Source: Clostridium cuniculi (lineage in GTDB: Bacteria > Bacillota > Clostridia > Clostridiales > Clostridiaceae). Taken from it: 39,146 bases of DNA. The position numbers were made by a program, and so were the translations under genes. Location of the stretch: contig NZ_SMUS01000039.1 of the NCBI RefSeq assembly GCF_004353185.1, positions 1-39,146 on the forward strand. Reading direction: 5' to 3'. The notes under the pieces are model-generated. The model did not search any database and had not been told where the DNA came from. It was given only the letters and a program-made list of their open reading frames with translations. Shown here piece by piece: positions 16,957-24,645 of this stretch. Positions within the stretch are counted from its first letter, which is position 1, and every line of letters begins with the position of its first letter.

Positions 16957-17457
16957 CTATTTAAATGTCATTGCATTTTTGAACCTAGATCCAGCTAGTA
17001 GGAATAAAGGTACTCCAATGCATGTGATTACAACTAATTCTCCTAGTGCAACTTGTCCCATAGATAAAATTAGTGGTAAACCATATAGCTTATTTAACAT
17101 CCAACCAACTATAAGTCCATTAATTATTGTTGGCCAAATAGATGCTATAAAAAGTTTAGCCTTATAATTGTTTATAATTTTACCAGTTAAATAAATAGCA
17201 TATACACTAATAAATGTAGCTAGTGTTCCAAATAACACATCCATAGGACCATTAGGACCTAATAAATTAGCAATTAAACATCCTAGTGTTAATCCACCTA
17301 TATATAATGGATCAAATACAGCTAATAAAACTAAAATTTCAGAAATTCTAAATTGAACTCCCATGTAAGATAAAGGTGCAATAGCAACTGTTATAACTGC
17401 ATAAATTGCTGCAATAATTGCAGTTCTAGTCAGTTTTTTAGTTAAATCATTTTTCAT
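16957..17457 (-). CDS. queT: QueT-family queuosine precursor transporter
   Basis: 166 aa integral membrane protein with five to six hydrophobic segments, typical of ECF substrate-binding (S) components. Family blocks visible: AAIYAVITVAIAPLSYMGVQ, QFRISEILVLLAVFDP, GGLTLGCLIANLLGP and GPMDVLFGTLATFIS. QueT captures a 7-deazaguanine queuosine precursor and would need a shared ECF energising module encoded elsewhere. The assignment is strongly supported by the preQ1-I riboswitch in its leader and fits with tgt and queA 4-6 kb away. ATG start with AGGAGG nine bases upstream, partly inside a leader hairpin. Confidence 0.92.
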   Translation of the reverse strand: MKNDLTKKLTRTAIIAAIYAVITVAIAPLSYMGVQFRISEILVLLAVFDPLYIGGLTLGCLIANLLGPNGPMDVLFGTLATFISVYAIYLTGKIINNYKAKLFIASIWPTIINGLIVGWMLNKLYGLPLILSMGQVALGELVVITCIGVPLFLLAGSRFKNAMTFK

Positions 17458-17466
17458 TTTGAAAAA

Positions 17467-17572
17467 CCTCCTAATAAAAATTATTAGGAACCTAAGGCTT
17501 ATAATAGTTAGAAGTTAGTAGTTTTTTTTAAAATTATTAAAATAAATTTAATTACTAATTCTTAGCTATTAT
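17467..17572 (-). promoter_or_regulatory. Leader hairpins between preQ1 aptamer and queT (candidate expression platform)
   Basis: On the minus strand two structures follow the aptamer. The first is a 20-position stem, arms 17553-17572 and 17501-17520, with 17 pairs (16 Watson-Crick and one G-U) and three mismatches. The second is a perfect 8-bp hairpin, arms 17481-17488 and 17470-17477, whose 3' arm takes in half of the Shine-Dalgarno AGGAGG (17467-17472). No U tract follows either, so control of translation initiation looks more likely than termination. Confidence 0.5.
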
Positions 17573-17589
17573 TTTAAGTATAAACTTTT

Positions 17590-17630
17590 ACCTAGTTTTG
17601 TTTTGAGACAGGAGGTTCCCGAACTGTCTA
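17590..17630 (-). promoter_or_regulatory. preQ1-I riboswitch aptamer
   Basis: On the minus strand, P1 agacag (17629-17624) pairs with cugucu (17611-17606). Between them lies the loop uucgggaaccuc, with the UUC...ACC pattern of the class. After P1 comes the A-rich tail caaaacaaaacuagg (17605-17591), as in known preQ1-I aptamers whose tail folds back into the loop as an H-type pseudoknot. Size (about 39 bases), order of elements and the downstream queT gene all agree. It senses 7-aminomethyl-7-deazaguanine and is expected to lower QueT synthesis when preQ1 is abundant. Confidence 0.85.
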
Positions 17631-17644
17631 TATTACAAAAATAA

Positions 17645-17673
17645 ATTATACTCAATATTGTATCACAAATCAA
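17645..17673 (-). promoter_or_regulatory. Sigma-A promoter of the riboswitch-queT transcript
   Basis: On the minus strand TTGATT (17673-17668), a 17-base spacer, then a perfect TATAAT (17650-17645). Transcription would start about 8 bases before the aptamer P1 stem. Confidence 0.75.
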
Positions 17674-17868
17674 GAAAAATTCATTTTATTAAAAATAAAA
17701 TTTTTAGTGGTGAATTATTAATTTTAATCATAGTATAATAAGAGAATTATTATTTTATCTTGAATAGTATAAATTTATACATGATAAGAAATTAATTTAC
17801 ATAGATGGGATAAAATAATTTAATATTTGGAGATAAAAGTTTTTTAATTGTAATAAGGGGGAATCTGT

Positions 17869-18099
17869 ATGGAATTTAAAAATGAAGATTTAAAAAATAA
17901 GTTTGAAAGTCATAAAAATAAGATACAAGAAAATATTGATATGGGAAAAAGTATGGGAGTAAATAAAATTAGTGCAATCCTTGCCATGGATGATGAAAGT
18001 GAAGAAATTCAAAGACAGTTAGTAAGTTGGTTATTATTAGAAGGATATAGAATTTCTCTTAAAAAAGAAGATTTTAGTATATTGATGATTGAATGGTAA
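17869..18099 (+). CDS. Small conserved-type hypothetical protein (76 aa)
   Basis: 76 aa, ATG start preceded by AAGGGGGAATCT, and a strong terminator beginning at its stop codon, so it is a genuine gene. The protein is charged and mostly helical in appearance (EDLKNKFESHKNKIQENI), then ILAMDDESEEIQRQLVSWLL and a C-terminal EDFSILMIEW. No signal peptide, membrane segment or cysteine is present. I do not recognise a family. It lies between the divergent queT gene and the BofC-like gene and has its own terminator. An AT-rich palindrome, gtataaatttatac (17767-17780), lies about 90 bases upstream and may belong to its promoter. Confidence 0.7.
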   Translation: MEFKNEDLKNKFESHKNKIQENIDMGKSMGVNKISAILAMDDESEEIQRQLVSWLLLEGYRISLKKEDFSILMIEW

Positions 18100-18128
18100 A
18101 AGCTCATTTTTGAGCTTTTATTTTTTTT
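18098..18128 (+). terminator. Intrinsic terminator overlapping the stop codon of the 76-aa gene
   Basis: aaaagctca (18098-18106) / tgagctttt (18111-18119) with a tttt loop, followed by a long T run. Confidence 0.85.
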
Positions 18129-18197
18129 AGAAAAATTTTTAATTTTATGAATATCATTTGTAAAGTTGTCAAGAATTACAACTGAGGAGTGATGTTC

Positions 18198-18839
18198 ATG
18201 AAAAATATATTTAAAAATAATGATAAAAAACAAATAAATAATGAAAATAAATATACAAATAAGAAATTAGCAATGATTTCTGGAATGATTGTATTTGCTC
18301 TTGTAATAAGCTTTTTTGGAAGCTATTTTATAACAAATAGATTGACTAATCCTAAATATGCAAAAAATACTACAGAGGAAGATAAAACAGTATACAATAA
18401 TACTAAGGCTTTAGATGATGATATGATTTTGATTTTAATGAATGAAGGTGTTATTGAAAAAGAACAAAGTATTTTGGAGTTTAAAAAAGAAAACTTTATA
18501 TCAAGTGACATTAGTCAACAATTTATTGTAAACTTTTTTGAAGCTAATGGATATAATTTAGAAGAATTACAAGATGAAAAAGTAGTTTTTAGTAAAGATG
18601 GAACTACAAATGTATTACAACCTAATAAATATTATATAGGTGAGAAAGATGGATACTTTGCAATTTATAAAACTGATAGTGAAGGAAACTTAACAATTGA
18701 AAATGAAGAGGATGTATATAGAGATAGTAGATCTATAAATTTTTTACAAGGTGAAGATTTAGAAGATATTAAGAATTTAAAACATTGCTATGATACAAAA
18801 GACGAGGCAATAGAAAAACTAACTGCATATATTTCATAA
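18198..18839 (+). CDS. BofC-like membrane-anchored protein
   Basis: 213 aa from the ATG at 18198, eight bases after GAGGAG. In-frame GTG 18189 and ATG 18192 overlap or touch that site. A Lys/Asn-rich cytoplasmic start is followed by one membrane segment (~25-46, AMISGMIVFALVISFFGSYF) and an extracytoplasmic domain. The end of the protein (YYIGEKDGYFAIYKTD, then INFLQGEDLEDIKNL and DEAIEKLTAYIS) resembles the BofC C-terminal domain. BofC in Bacillus is an intermembrane-space protein that restrains SpoIVB signalling to pro-sigma-K, and its gene lies just upstream of ruvA, as here. Synteny and sequence agree, but forespore function in this organism is inference. Confidence 0.7.
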   Translation: MKNIFKNNDKKQINNENKYTNKKLAMISGMIVFALVISFFGSYFITNRLTNPKYAKNTTEEDKTVYNNTKALDDDMILILMNEGVIEKEQSILEFKKENFISSDISQQFIVNFFEANGYNLEELQDEKVVFSKDGTTNVLQPNKYYIGEKDGYFAIYKTDSEGNLTIENEEDVYRDSRSINFLQGEDLEDIKNLKHCYDTKDEAIEKLTAYIS

Positions 18840-18853
18840 TGCTTATCCCATAT

Positions 18854-18878
18854 AATCACTTTTTAAAAAGTGATTTTT
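18854..18878 (+). terminator. Terminator hairpin after the BofC-like gene
   Basis: aatcact (18854-18860) / agtgatt (18869-18875) with inner ttttaaaa, followed by TTT. Confidence 0.65.
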
Positions 18879-18910
18879 AATATACCCTTAAATTATATAT
18901 TTTTACATGA

Positions 18911-18953
18911 AGAGATTATAAATAGAATTTGGTTCTTATTTATAATCTCTTTC
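18911..18953 (+). terminator. Second, longer hairpin upstream of the 139-aa gene
   Basis: agagattataaata (18911-18924) pairs perfectly with tatttataatctct (18937-18950); gaa/ttc can extend it across one bulge. It is followed by ttcatt, a poor U tract. It may be a back-up terminator or a leader structure for the next gene. Confidence 0.5.
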
Positions 18954-19033
18954 ATTATAGGAAAATAGATGCTTGTATAACATTGTACATAAGAGGAGAA
19001 AATATTATTGTAAGCAACTAAGGAGGCGAAGAT

Positions 19034-19453
19034 ATGAGTATTATGCCAAACTTTGAATATTTATTAGTTATGCCTAGTGGAAATATTAGAGGTTTCCATG
19101 ATGAAGAAACAGCAAAAGCATATATTAATAACTACTATTATTTTAGGACAAGAAACAATGACGTAGTTGGCGCATATGAGGATTTAACAGAAGATTTTGA
19201 TGATATCGCTAATGTAATTTGCTACAAAATTGGAGTAGAAGAAGGAGAATGTAGGTTATATAATACAAGAGAAATAATAGAAAAGATACAAGATGAAGTT
19301 ATTTTCCAAGATGAAAAGGAAGAGCTAATTTCTAAATTATTATTTAATCCTTCGGAAATAAATACATTTGATTATGCAATAGACAATATATTTACTAATA
19401 CAGATTCTATTGATATTATGGAACCTTATGGAGATCCAATAACAGGACAATAA
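19034..19453 (+). CDS. Hypothetical protein (139 aa) upstream of ruvA
   Basis: 139 aa, acidic. ATG start with AAGGAGGCGAAG at good spacing and a terminator after the stop, so it is a real gene. Visible features: an N-terminal strand-rich part, FEYLLVMPSGNIRGFHDEE, a helix with NNYYYFRTRNN, then many Asp/Glu and a C-terminal MEPYGDPITGQ. No signal peptide, membrane helix or recognised catalytic motif. I do not recognise the family. In Bacillus no equivalent gene is known to me between bofC and ruvA, so it may be clostridium-specific. Confidence 0.7.
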   Translation: MSIMPNFEYLLVMPSGNIRGFHDEETAKAYINNYYYFRTRNNDVVGAYEDLTEDFDDIANVICYKIGVEEGECRLYNTREIIEKIQDEVIFQDEKEELISKLLFNPSEINTFDYAIDNIFTNTDSIDIMEPYGDPITGQ

Positions 19454-19467
19454 CATAGTGAGAACTA

Positions 19468-19511
19468 AAAGAGTTATACTATATATTATGTAAATAGTAT
19501 AACTCTTTATT
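19468..19511 (+). terminator. Intrinsic terminator upstream of ruvA
   Basis: A 13-bp perfect stem aaagagttatact (19468-19480) / agtataactcttt (19496-19508), followed by att. The U tract is short, but the stem is long. It separates the 139-aa gene from the ruv operon. Confidence 0.65.
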
Positions 19512-19651
19512 ATTGAAAAAATTAAAGTAAAATGGTAAAGTATAAGGTAGACTAAAGAAGTAATAACGTTAATATGTAATTGAAAATTGCAAAAACTTAA
19601 TTACAAAACACAAAAATAATCTAATTTCTAATTAGATTAAGGGGGATGGAA

Positions 19652-20257
19652 ATGTACGAATATATTAAGGGAAAATATATTGGGATTAATAAGGATTATG
19701 TTATTATAGAGAATAATGGGATTGGATATAGGATTTTTACATCAGGAGCAACTATGGCAGAAATGCCTAAAATATCTGAAGAAGTTCAATTATATTTAGA
19801 ACAAATAGTAAGAGAAGATTTCATTGGATTATATGGATTTAAAGATAGAGAAGAATTAGAAATGTTTAAGCTACTTATTTCAATAAGTGGAGTAGGAGCA
19901 AAAGCAGCTTTATCATTACTTTCAATAAGTAGAATAAATAATTTGAAGTATGCAATAATCATGGAAGATGATAAGCATTTATGCAGAGCACCTGGAATTG
20001 GGAAGAAAACTGCAGGAAGAATAATATTAGAACTGAAAGATAAGATTAAGACAGATGAAGTTTCTGAAGGTGTTGATATTCAACAAGGATTTGAGGATAT
20101 TGCACCAAGTAATAGTAATGCAATAGGAGAAGCTCTTGGAGCATTATTAGCTCTTGGATATTCAGAAAAAGAAGCTGAAAGTGCATTAAAGAAAGTAAAT
20201 AGACAAGAATCTGTAGAAAATATTATTAAGGAATGTTTAAGAGTATTAATGGGATAG
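19652..20257 (+). CDS. ruvA: Holliday junction branch migration protein RuvA
   Basis: 201 aa from the ATG at 19652 ([11 protein letters not shown], the usual RuvA start), six bases after AAGGGGG. The ATG at 19646 touches the ribosome site. RuvA binds the four-way junction as tetramers and loads RuvB. Domain I (OB fold) runs from residue 1 to ~63 with [11 protein letters not shown]. Domain II has two helix-hairpin-helix motifs, [17 protein letters not shown] and [21 protein letters not shown] flexible linker and domain III ([20 protein letters not shown]), which contacts RuvB, complete it. First gene of ruvA-ruvB-queA-tgt. Confidence 0.97.
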   Translation: MYEYIKGKYIGINKDYVIIENNGIGYRIFTSGATMAEMPKISEEVQLYLEQIVREDFIGLYGFKDREELEMFKLLISISGVGAKAALSLLSISRINNLKYAIIMEDDKHLCRAPGIGKKTAGRIILELKDKIKTDEVSEGVDIQQGFEDIAPSNSNAIGEALGALLALGYSEKEAESALKKVNRQESVENIIKECLRVLMG

Positions 20258-20268
20258 AGGTGATAGAT

Positions 20269-21300
20269 TTGGAGAGAATTATCACTCCAGATGAGATTCT
20301 GGAAGATGGAAATAATGAATTAAGTTTAAGACCTCAGAAAATTAATGAGTATATAGGCCAAGATAAGGTAAAGGAAAGGCTTAATATTTTTATTACAGCA
20401 GCTAAAAGAAGAAATGAAGCATTAGATCATGTGTTATTGTATGGTCCGCCGGGACTAGGTAAAACAACATTAGCTAATATTATAGCAAAAGAAATGGGTG
20501 GAGATTTAAAAATAACTTCAGGTCCAGCAATTGAGAGAGCTGGGGATTTGGCAGCTATATTAACAACATTAAAAGATAATGATGTTTTATTTATCGATGA
20601 AATACACAGATTAAATAGAAGTGTTGAAGAAATACTTTATCCAGCAATGGAAGATTATGCTTTAGATATAGTCATAGGAAAGGGTGCTGCGGCTAAATCT
20701 ATTAGATTGGATTTACCACATTTCACTTTGATTGGAGCAACAACTAGAATTGGAATGTTAACTTCTCCATTAAGAGATAGGTTTGGAGTTCTTTGTGATA
20801 TGGTATATTATACTGAAGAACAATTAAAGGAAATAATTGTTCGTTCTGCTTTTGTATTAGGGTGTAATATAACTGAAGAAGGTGCCTATGAAATAGCTAG
20901 ACGTTCTAGAGGTACTCCAAGAATTGCAAATAGATTATTAAAGAGAGTTAGGGATTATGCTGAAGTATATTCAGATTCTTTAATTAGTTATAAAGAAGCA
21001 AAAGCGGCTCTTGAACTTTTAGAAGTAGATGCTCAAGGTTTTGATAGAGTTGATAATAAAATATTAGAAGCTATTATTGATAATTTTAATGGTGGACCTG
21101 TAGGAATAGAAACATTATCTTATTTTATAGGTGAAGAACTTGGAACTATAGAGGATGTTTATGAACCTTATCTTCTTCAAAAAGGATTTATAGTTAGAAC
21201 AGCTAGAGGAAGAACAGCTACAGATAAGGCGTATAATCATTTAGGAAGATCAAGAGGTAAAAAAGTTACGAAAAGACAAACTAGTTTTTTTGAAAGTTAG
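20269..21300 (+). CDS. ruvB: Holliday junction branch migration ATPase RuvB
   Basis: 343 aa from TTG 20269 ([11 protein letters not shown]), eight bases after GAGG. An earlier in-frame ATG at 20233 lies within ruvA and before that site, so it is not used. AAA+ motor of RuvAB: Walker [10 protein letters not shown] (59-67), Walker [10 protein letters not shown], sensor 1 [18 protein letters not shown] including the arginine finger region, sensor 2 [18 protein letters not shown], and a C-terminal winged helix ending in the DNA-binding [10 protein letters not shown]. It begins 11 bases after ruvA and ends 11 bases before queA. Confidence 0.97.
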   Translation: MERIITPDEILEDGNNELSLRPQKINEYIGQDKVKERLNIFITAAKRRNEALDHVLLYGPPGLGKTTLANIIAKEMGGDLKITSGPAIERAGDLAAILTTLKDNDVLFIDEIHRLNRSVEEILYPAMEDYALDIVIGKGAAAKSIRLDLPHFTLIGATTRIGMLTSPLRDRFGVLCDMVYYTEEQLKEIIVRSAFVLGCNITEEGAYEIARRSRGTPRIANRLLKRVRDYAEVYSDSLISYKEAKAALELLEVDAQGFDRVDNKILEAIIDNFNGGPVGIETLSYFIGEELGTIEDVYEPYLLQKGFIVRTARGRTATDKAYNHLGRSRGKKVTKRQTSFFES

Positions 21301-21311
21301 GAGATATATTA

Positions 21312-22337
21312 ATGAAGACAAGTGATTTTGATTTTTACTTACCAGAGGAGCTTATAGCTCAACATCCATTAGAAAAGAGAGATTATTCTAGATTAATGGT
21401 TTTAGATAAAGCTACTGGAGAAATAGATCATAAACATTTTTATAATGTAATAGATTATTTAAATCCAGGAGATACATTAGTTTTAAATAATACTAGAGTA
21501 ATGCCAGCAAGACTTATAGGAGAAAAAGCTATAAGTGGAGGTAAAATAGAGTTTTTACTTTTAAAAAGAATTGAGGGCGATAAATGGGAATGTTTAGCTA
21601 AACCTGGTAAAAGAGCTAAAATAGGAGCTGAATTTACTTTTGGTGAAGGTAAATTAAAATGTAAAGTGGTTGATATTGTAGAAGAAGGGAATAGAATCAT
21701 AGAATTTTCTTATGATGGAATATTTGAGCAAGTTTTAGATGAACTAGGTGAAATGCCACTTCCACCATATATAACAGAAAGATTAGATGATAGGGAAAGA
21801 TACCAAACGGTATATTCTAAAGAGCAAGGTTCTGCAGCAGCTCCAACTGCAGGATTACACTTTACAAAAGAACTTTTAGAACAAGTAAAAGAAAAAGGTG
21901 TAAATATTGCTTATGTAACATTACATGTAGGTCTTGGAACATTTAGACCAGTTAAAGTTGATGATGTAAATGAGCATGTTATGCATTCAGAATTCTATCA
22001 TTTAGAAGAAGAGGATGCAAAGATAATTAATGAAACAAAAAAACGTGGAAATAAAATTATTTCAGTTGGAACAACATCTACAAGAACTTTAGAAACAATT
22101 GGAGATGAAAATGGTTTTGTTAAAGCACAAAGTGGATGGACTAATATATTTATTTATCCAGGATATAAGTTTAAAGTTGTTGATAAGCTTATAACTAATT
22201 TCCACTTACCAGAATCAACATTAATAATGTTAGTTTCAGCTTTAGCAGGAAAAGAAAAAGTAATGAATGCTTATAATGAAGCTGTAAAAGAAAGATATAG
22301 ATTCTTCTCTTTTGGAGATTCAATGATAATAAAATAA
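21312..22337 (+). CDS. queA: tRNA preQ1 S-adenosylmethionine ribosyltransferase-isomerase QueA
   Basis: 341 aa, full length. It transfers and isomerises the ribosyl group of SAM onto preQ1 at position 34 of tRNA (GUN anticodons), giving epoxyqueuosine. Signature blocks: [20 protein letters not shown] at the N-terminus, [46 protein letters not shown], and near the C-terminus [13 protein letters not shown] and [18 protein letters not shown] start with TTAGGAGATATA. It is co-transcribed with ruvB and followed 31 bases later by tgt, so two steps of the pathway are adjacent. Confidence 0.98.
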   Translation: MKTSDFDFYLPEELIAQHPLEKRDYSRLMVLDKATGEIDHKHFYNVIDYLNPGDTLVLNNTRVMPARLIGEKAISGGKIEFLLLKRIEGDKWECLAKPGKRAKIGAEFTFGEGKLKCKVVDIVEEGNRIIEFSYDGIFEQVLDELGEMPLPPYITERLDDRERYQTVYSKEQGSAAAPTAGLHFTKELLEQVKEKGVNIAYVTLHVGLGTFRPVKVDDVNEHVMHSEFYHLEEEDAKIINETKKRGNKIISVGTTSTRTLETIGDENGFVKAQSGWTNIFIYPGYKFKVVDKLITNFHLPESTLIMLVSALAGKEKVMNAYNEAVKERYRFFSFGDSMIIK

Positions 22338-22368
22338 TAAAAAACATAAGTTAAAAGGAAGTGAAGTT

Positions 22369-23508
22369 TTGAGTAAAAGATATACGCTATTAAAAAAAGA
22401 CGGTAAAGCAAGAAGAGGAAGATTTGAAACACCTCATGGAACAATAGAAACACCAGTATTTATGAATGTTGGAACTTTAGCTGCAATTAAAGGTGGAGTT
22501 TCTTCTATGGACTTAAAGGAAATAGGATGTCAAGTTGAACTTTCTAATACATATCACTTACATTTAAGACCATCTGATAAAGTAGTTGCAAAAATGGGTG
22601 GATTACATAAGTTTATGAATTGGGATAGACCTATATTAACTGACTCAGGTGGATTCCAAGTGTTCTCATTATCATCAATGAGAAAGATTAAAGAAGAGGG
22701 AGTTTACTTTAACTCACATATAGATGGTAAAAAGATTTTTATGGGACCAGAAGAATCAATGCAAATTCAAAGTAATTTAGCATCAACAATAGCTATGGCA
22801 TTTGATGAATGTATACCAAATCCATCAAGTAGAGAGTATGTAATAAATTCTGTTGCAAGAACAAATAGATGGTTAGATAGATGTATAGCTGAAATGAATA
22901 GATTAAATTCATTACCTGATACAATAAATAAAGAACAAATGCTTTTTGGTATTAACCAAGGTGGTTGTTATGAAGATATAAGAATAGAACATGCTAAGCA
23001 TTTAGCAAAACTAGATATGGATGGATATGCAATTGGTGGTTTAGCAGTTGGTGAAACTCATGAAGAAATGTATAGAATTATTGATGCAGTAGTTCCACAT
23101 TTACCAGAAGATAAACCAATATATTTAATGGGAGTTGGTACTCCAGAAAATATACTAGAAGCTGTAGATAGAGGTGTTGACTTCTTTGACTGCGTTCTTC
23201 CAGCTAGAAATGGTAGACATGGTCATGTATTTACGGGGCAAGGTAAAATAAACTTAATGAATGCTAAGTTTGAATTAGATGAAAGACCAATAGATGAGGG
23301 ATGTCAATGTCCTGCATGTAAAAACTACACAAGAAGTTATATAAGACATTTATTTAAGGCTAAAGAAATGCTTGCATTAAGACTTTGTGTTTTACACAAC
23401 CTTTATTTCTACAATAAATTAATGGCTGATATTAGAGAGGCTATTGATAATGGAAACTATAGTGAGTTCAAAGAGCAAAAGCTTAGAGAGTGGAATATAA
23501 AAAAATAA
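22369..23508 (+). CDS. tgt: Queuine/preQ1 tRNA-ribosyltransferase TGT
   Basis: 379 aa, TTG start after AAAAGGAAGTGAAG. It exchanges guanine 34 of tRNA-Asp, Asn, His and Tyr for preQ1 in bacteria. Visible: PVFMNVGTLAAIKG, the substrate-pocket DSGGFQVFSLS with catalytic Asp, QGGCYEDIR, YAIGGLAVGE, MGVGTPENILEAV, the second catalytic Asp in FDCVLPARNGRHG, and the zinc site C-Q-C-P-A-C with a downstream His (YIRHLFKAKE). Fourth gene of the ruvAB-queA-tgt operon. The precursor would be supplied by the riboswitch-controlled QueT or by synthesis elsewhere. Confidence 0.98.
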   Translation: MSKRYTLLKKDGKARRGRFETPHGTIETPVFMNVGTLAAIKGGVSSMDLKEIGCQVELSNTYHLHLRPSDKVVAKMGGLHKFMNWDRPILTDSGGFQVFSLSSMRKIKEEGVYFNSHIDGKKIFMGPEESMQIQSNLASTIAMAFDECIPNPSSREYVINSVARTNRWLDRCIAEMNRLNSLPDTINKEQMLFGINQGGCYEDIRIEHAKHLAKLDMDGYAIGGLAVGETHEEMYRIIDAVVPHLPEDKPIYLMGVGTPENILEAVDRGVDFFDCVLPARNGRHGHVFTGQGKINLMNAKFELDERPIDEGCQCPACKNYTRSYIRHLFKAKEMLALRLCVLHNLYFYNKLMADIREAIDNGNYSEFKEQKLREWNIKK

Positions 23509-23568
23509 AGCTTTAAAATTATGTTTATGAATAAATTATTAAACTTTAAAGTATAAGTGTTCATAGAA

Positions 23569-23597
23569 TTGACATATAAATTTAAATAAAGTATAGT
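23569..23597 (+). promoter_or_regulatory. Strong sigma-A promoter of yajC
   Basis: A perfect TTGACA (23569-23574), a 17-base spacer, then TATAGT (23592-23597). It gives yajC its own start site 65 bases upstream of the ATG, independent of the ruv-que operon. Confidence 0.75.
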
Positions 23598-23661
23598 ATT
23601 TAATACATAGTAAATATTACAATGTATTGTTTTAATATAAATGTGAAGGGAAGGGATTCTA

Positions 23662-23937
23662 ATGGCACAATTATTAGCTACGCTATTACCTTTAGTTGCA
23701 ATGTTCGCAATTATGTATTTCTTATTAATACTTCCAGAAAAGAAAAGAACTAAGAAGTACAATACAATGTTATCAGAATTAAAAGTAAATGATGAAGTTT
23801 TAACTAGAGGTGGAATAATTGGAAAAATCATAACAATTGATGAAGATCAAATGGTTATCCAATCAGGTCCAGATAGAGTAAGATTTAGAGTAACAAAAAA
23901 TTCTATAGCTCAAAAATTAAATAAAGACGTTGCATAA
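23662..23937 (+). CDS. yajC: Preprotein translocase subunit YajC
   Basis: 91 aa. One N-terminal membrane helix (residues ~3-22, LLATLLPLVAMFAIMYFLLI) is followed by the hallmark PEKKRTKKYNTML and a cytoplasmic beta-rich domain with VNDEVLTRGGIIGKI. It is an accessory subunit of the SecDF-YajC complex. secD and secF usually follow in clostridia; here the next gene is a TIGR04086 protein, as in the Bacillus yrbF-yrzE order. ATG start with GAAGGGAAGGGA. Confidence 0.95.
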   Translation: MAQLLATLLPLVAMFAIMYFLLILPEKKRTKKYNTMLSELKVNDEVLTRGGIIGKIITIDEDQMVIQSGPDRVRFRVTKNSIAQKLNKDVA

Positions 23938-23948
23938 TAAAGAATATT

Positions 23949-23991
23949 ACCCCCTTTTAGTTCATAGAATGAACTAAAAGGGGGTGTTTTT
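23949..23991 (+). terminator. 17-bp terminator hairpin whose 3' arm holds the next gene's ribosome site
   Basis: Perfect 17-bp arms 23949-23965 and 23969-23985 around the loop aga, followed by gttttt (23986-23991), an ideal intrinsic terminator for yajC. The sequence aaaggggg in the 3' arm (23977-23984) is also the only Shine-Dalgarno for the ATG at 23992, which immediately follows the T run. Confidence 0.85.
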
Positions 23992-24369
23992 ATGGAGTGG
24001 AAAGATTATTTTGGAAATGTCCTAAAGGGAGTTGTTGGAGCTGTTGCAATAGTGACTATATTAACTGCTATTTTTTCATTAGTTATGAGTTTTGTGGAAA
24101 TTAGTCCAGGTATAGACAGTGCTATTAATGTAGGAATAACAAGTATAAGTTTAATATTTGGAACAATATTAGCAGCTAAACTATATGGGCATAAGGGGTG
24201 GTTAGTAGGTCTTTCAGTTGGTGTATTATTTTACATAGCATTATATGCCATAGGAGTTTTATTCGGAGCTGAAGCTACTTTAGGTTTATATGATTTAATG
24301 AAATTTTCACTTTGTGTATTGGTAGGTATTCTTTCAGGTATGTTAGGTATTAATCTAGGAAGAGACTAA
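23992..24369 (+). CDS. TIGR04086 family membrane protein (YrzE-like)
   Basis: 125 aa with four predicted membrane helices (about 15-35, 45-65, 72-92, 100-122), of which NVLKGVVGAVAIVTILTAIF and LVGILSGMLGINLG are conserved-looking. Family function is unknown. Position next to yajC matches the Bacillus yrbF-yrzE arrangement. The ATG abuts a terminator and its ribosome site is buried in that hairpin, so translation from read-through RNA should be poor unless the hairpin opens. A shorter RNA started inside the hairpin is another possibility. Confidence 0.8.
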   Translation: MEWKDYFGNVLKGVVGAVAIVTILTAIFSLVMSFVEISPGIDSAINVGITSISLIFGTILAAKLYGHKGWLVGLSVGVLFYIALYAIGVLFGAEATLGLYDLMKFSLCVLVGILSGMLGINLGRD

Positions 24370-24373
24370 AAGT

Positions 24374-24417
24374 TATAGGGAGTTATAATTAAATTAATAT
24401 GACTCCCTATATATCTT
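24374..24417 (+). terminator. Terminator after the TIGR04086 gene
   Basis: tatagggagt (24374-24383) / actccctata (24402-24411), a perfect 10-bp stem with an 18-base loop, followed by tatcttt. Confidence 0.65.
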
Positions 24418-24542
24418 TAATATATCATTATATCTAAAATATAAAGAAAAGTAAATATGTAAAGGATATATTTGTAATAAATTACAAATATATAAAAAAT
24501 ATAGAAAAAAATTAAGAGATGATTTACAATATTAATGTAAGG

Positions 24543-24632
24543 TAAATTTAAAAATAGAATAATTACAACTTTGATGGTAACGATTTCTATAATTCGTATA
24601 TCATATTAAACTATTTTTAAATTTAAAAATAG
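24543..24632 (+). promoter_or_regulatory. Pullulanase upstream region: cre-like site, TATAAT, and leader palindrome
   Basis: ATGGTAACGATTTCT (24574-24588) differs at one position from the CcpA cre consensus WTGNAANCGNWNNCW and ends at the first base of TATAAT (24588-24593), a good place for catabolite repression. The 15-mer taaatttaaaaatag occurs at 24543-24557 and again at 24618-24632 as the second part of a perfect 22-bp palindrome (24611-24632) that sits directly before the ribosome site GGAGGAGA. The first copy can pair with 24611-24625. The -35 is weak. Confidence 0.5.
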
Positions 24633-24645
24633 GGAGGAGATTTTT

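Noticed and set aside
17606..17629. Plus-strand reading of the preQ1-like element as a leader of the 76-aa gene
   Set aside because: The A-rich tail and the promoter are correctly placed only on the minus strand, where the element leads into queT.
18911..18953. Possible T-box or other riboswitch ahead of the 139-aa gene
   Set aside because: Only one simple AT-rich hairpin is present; no T-box sequence or conserved aptamer features were found.
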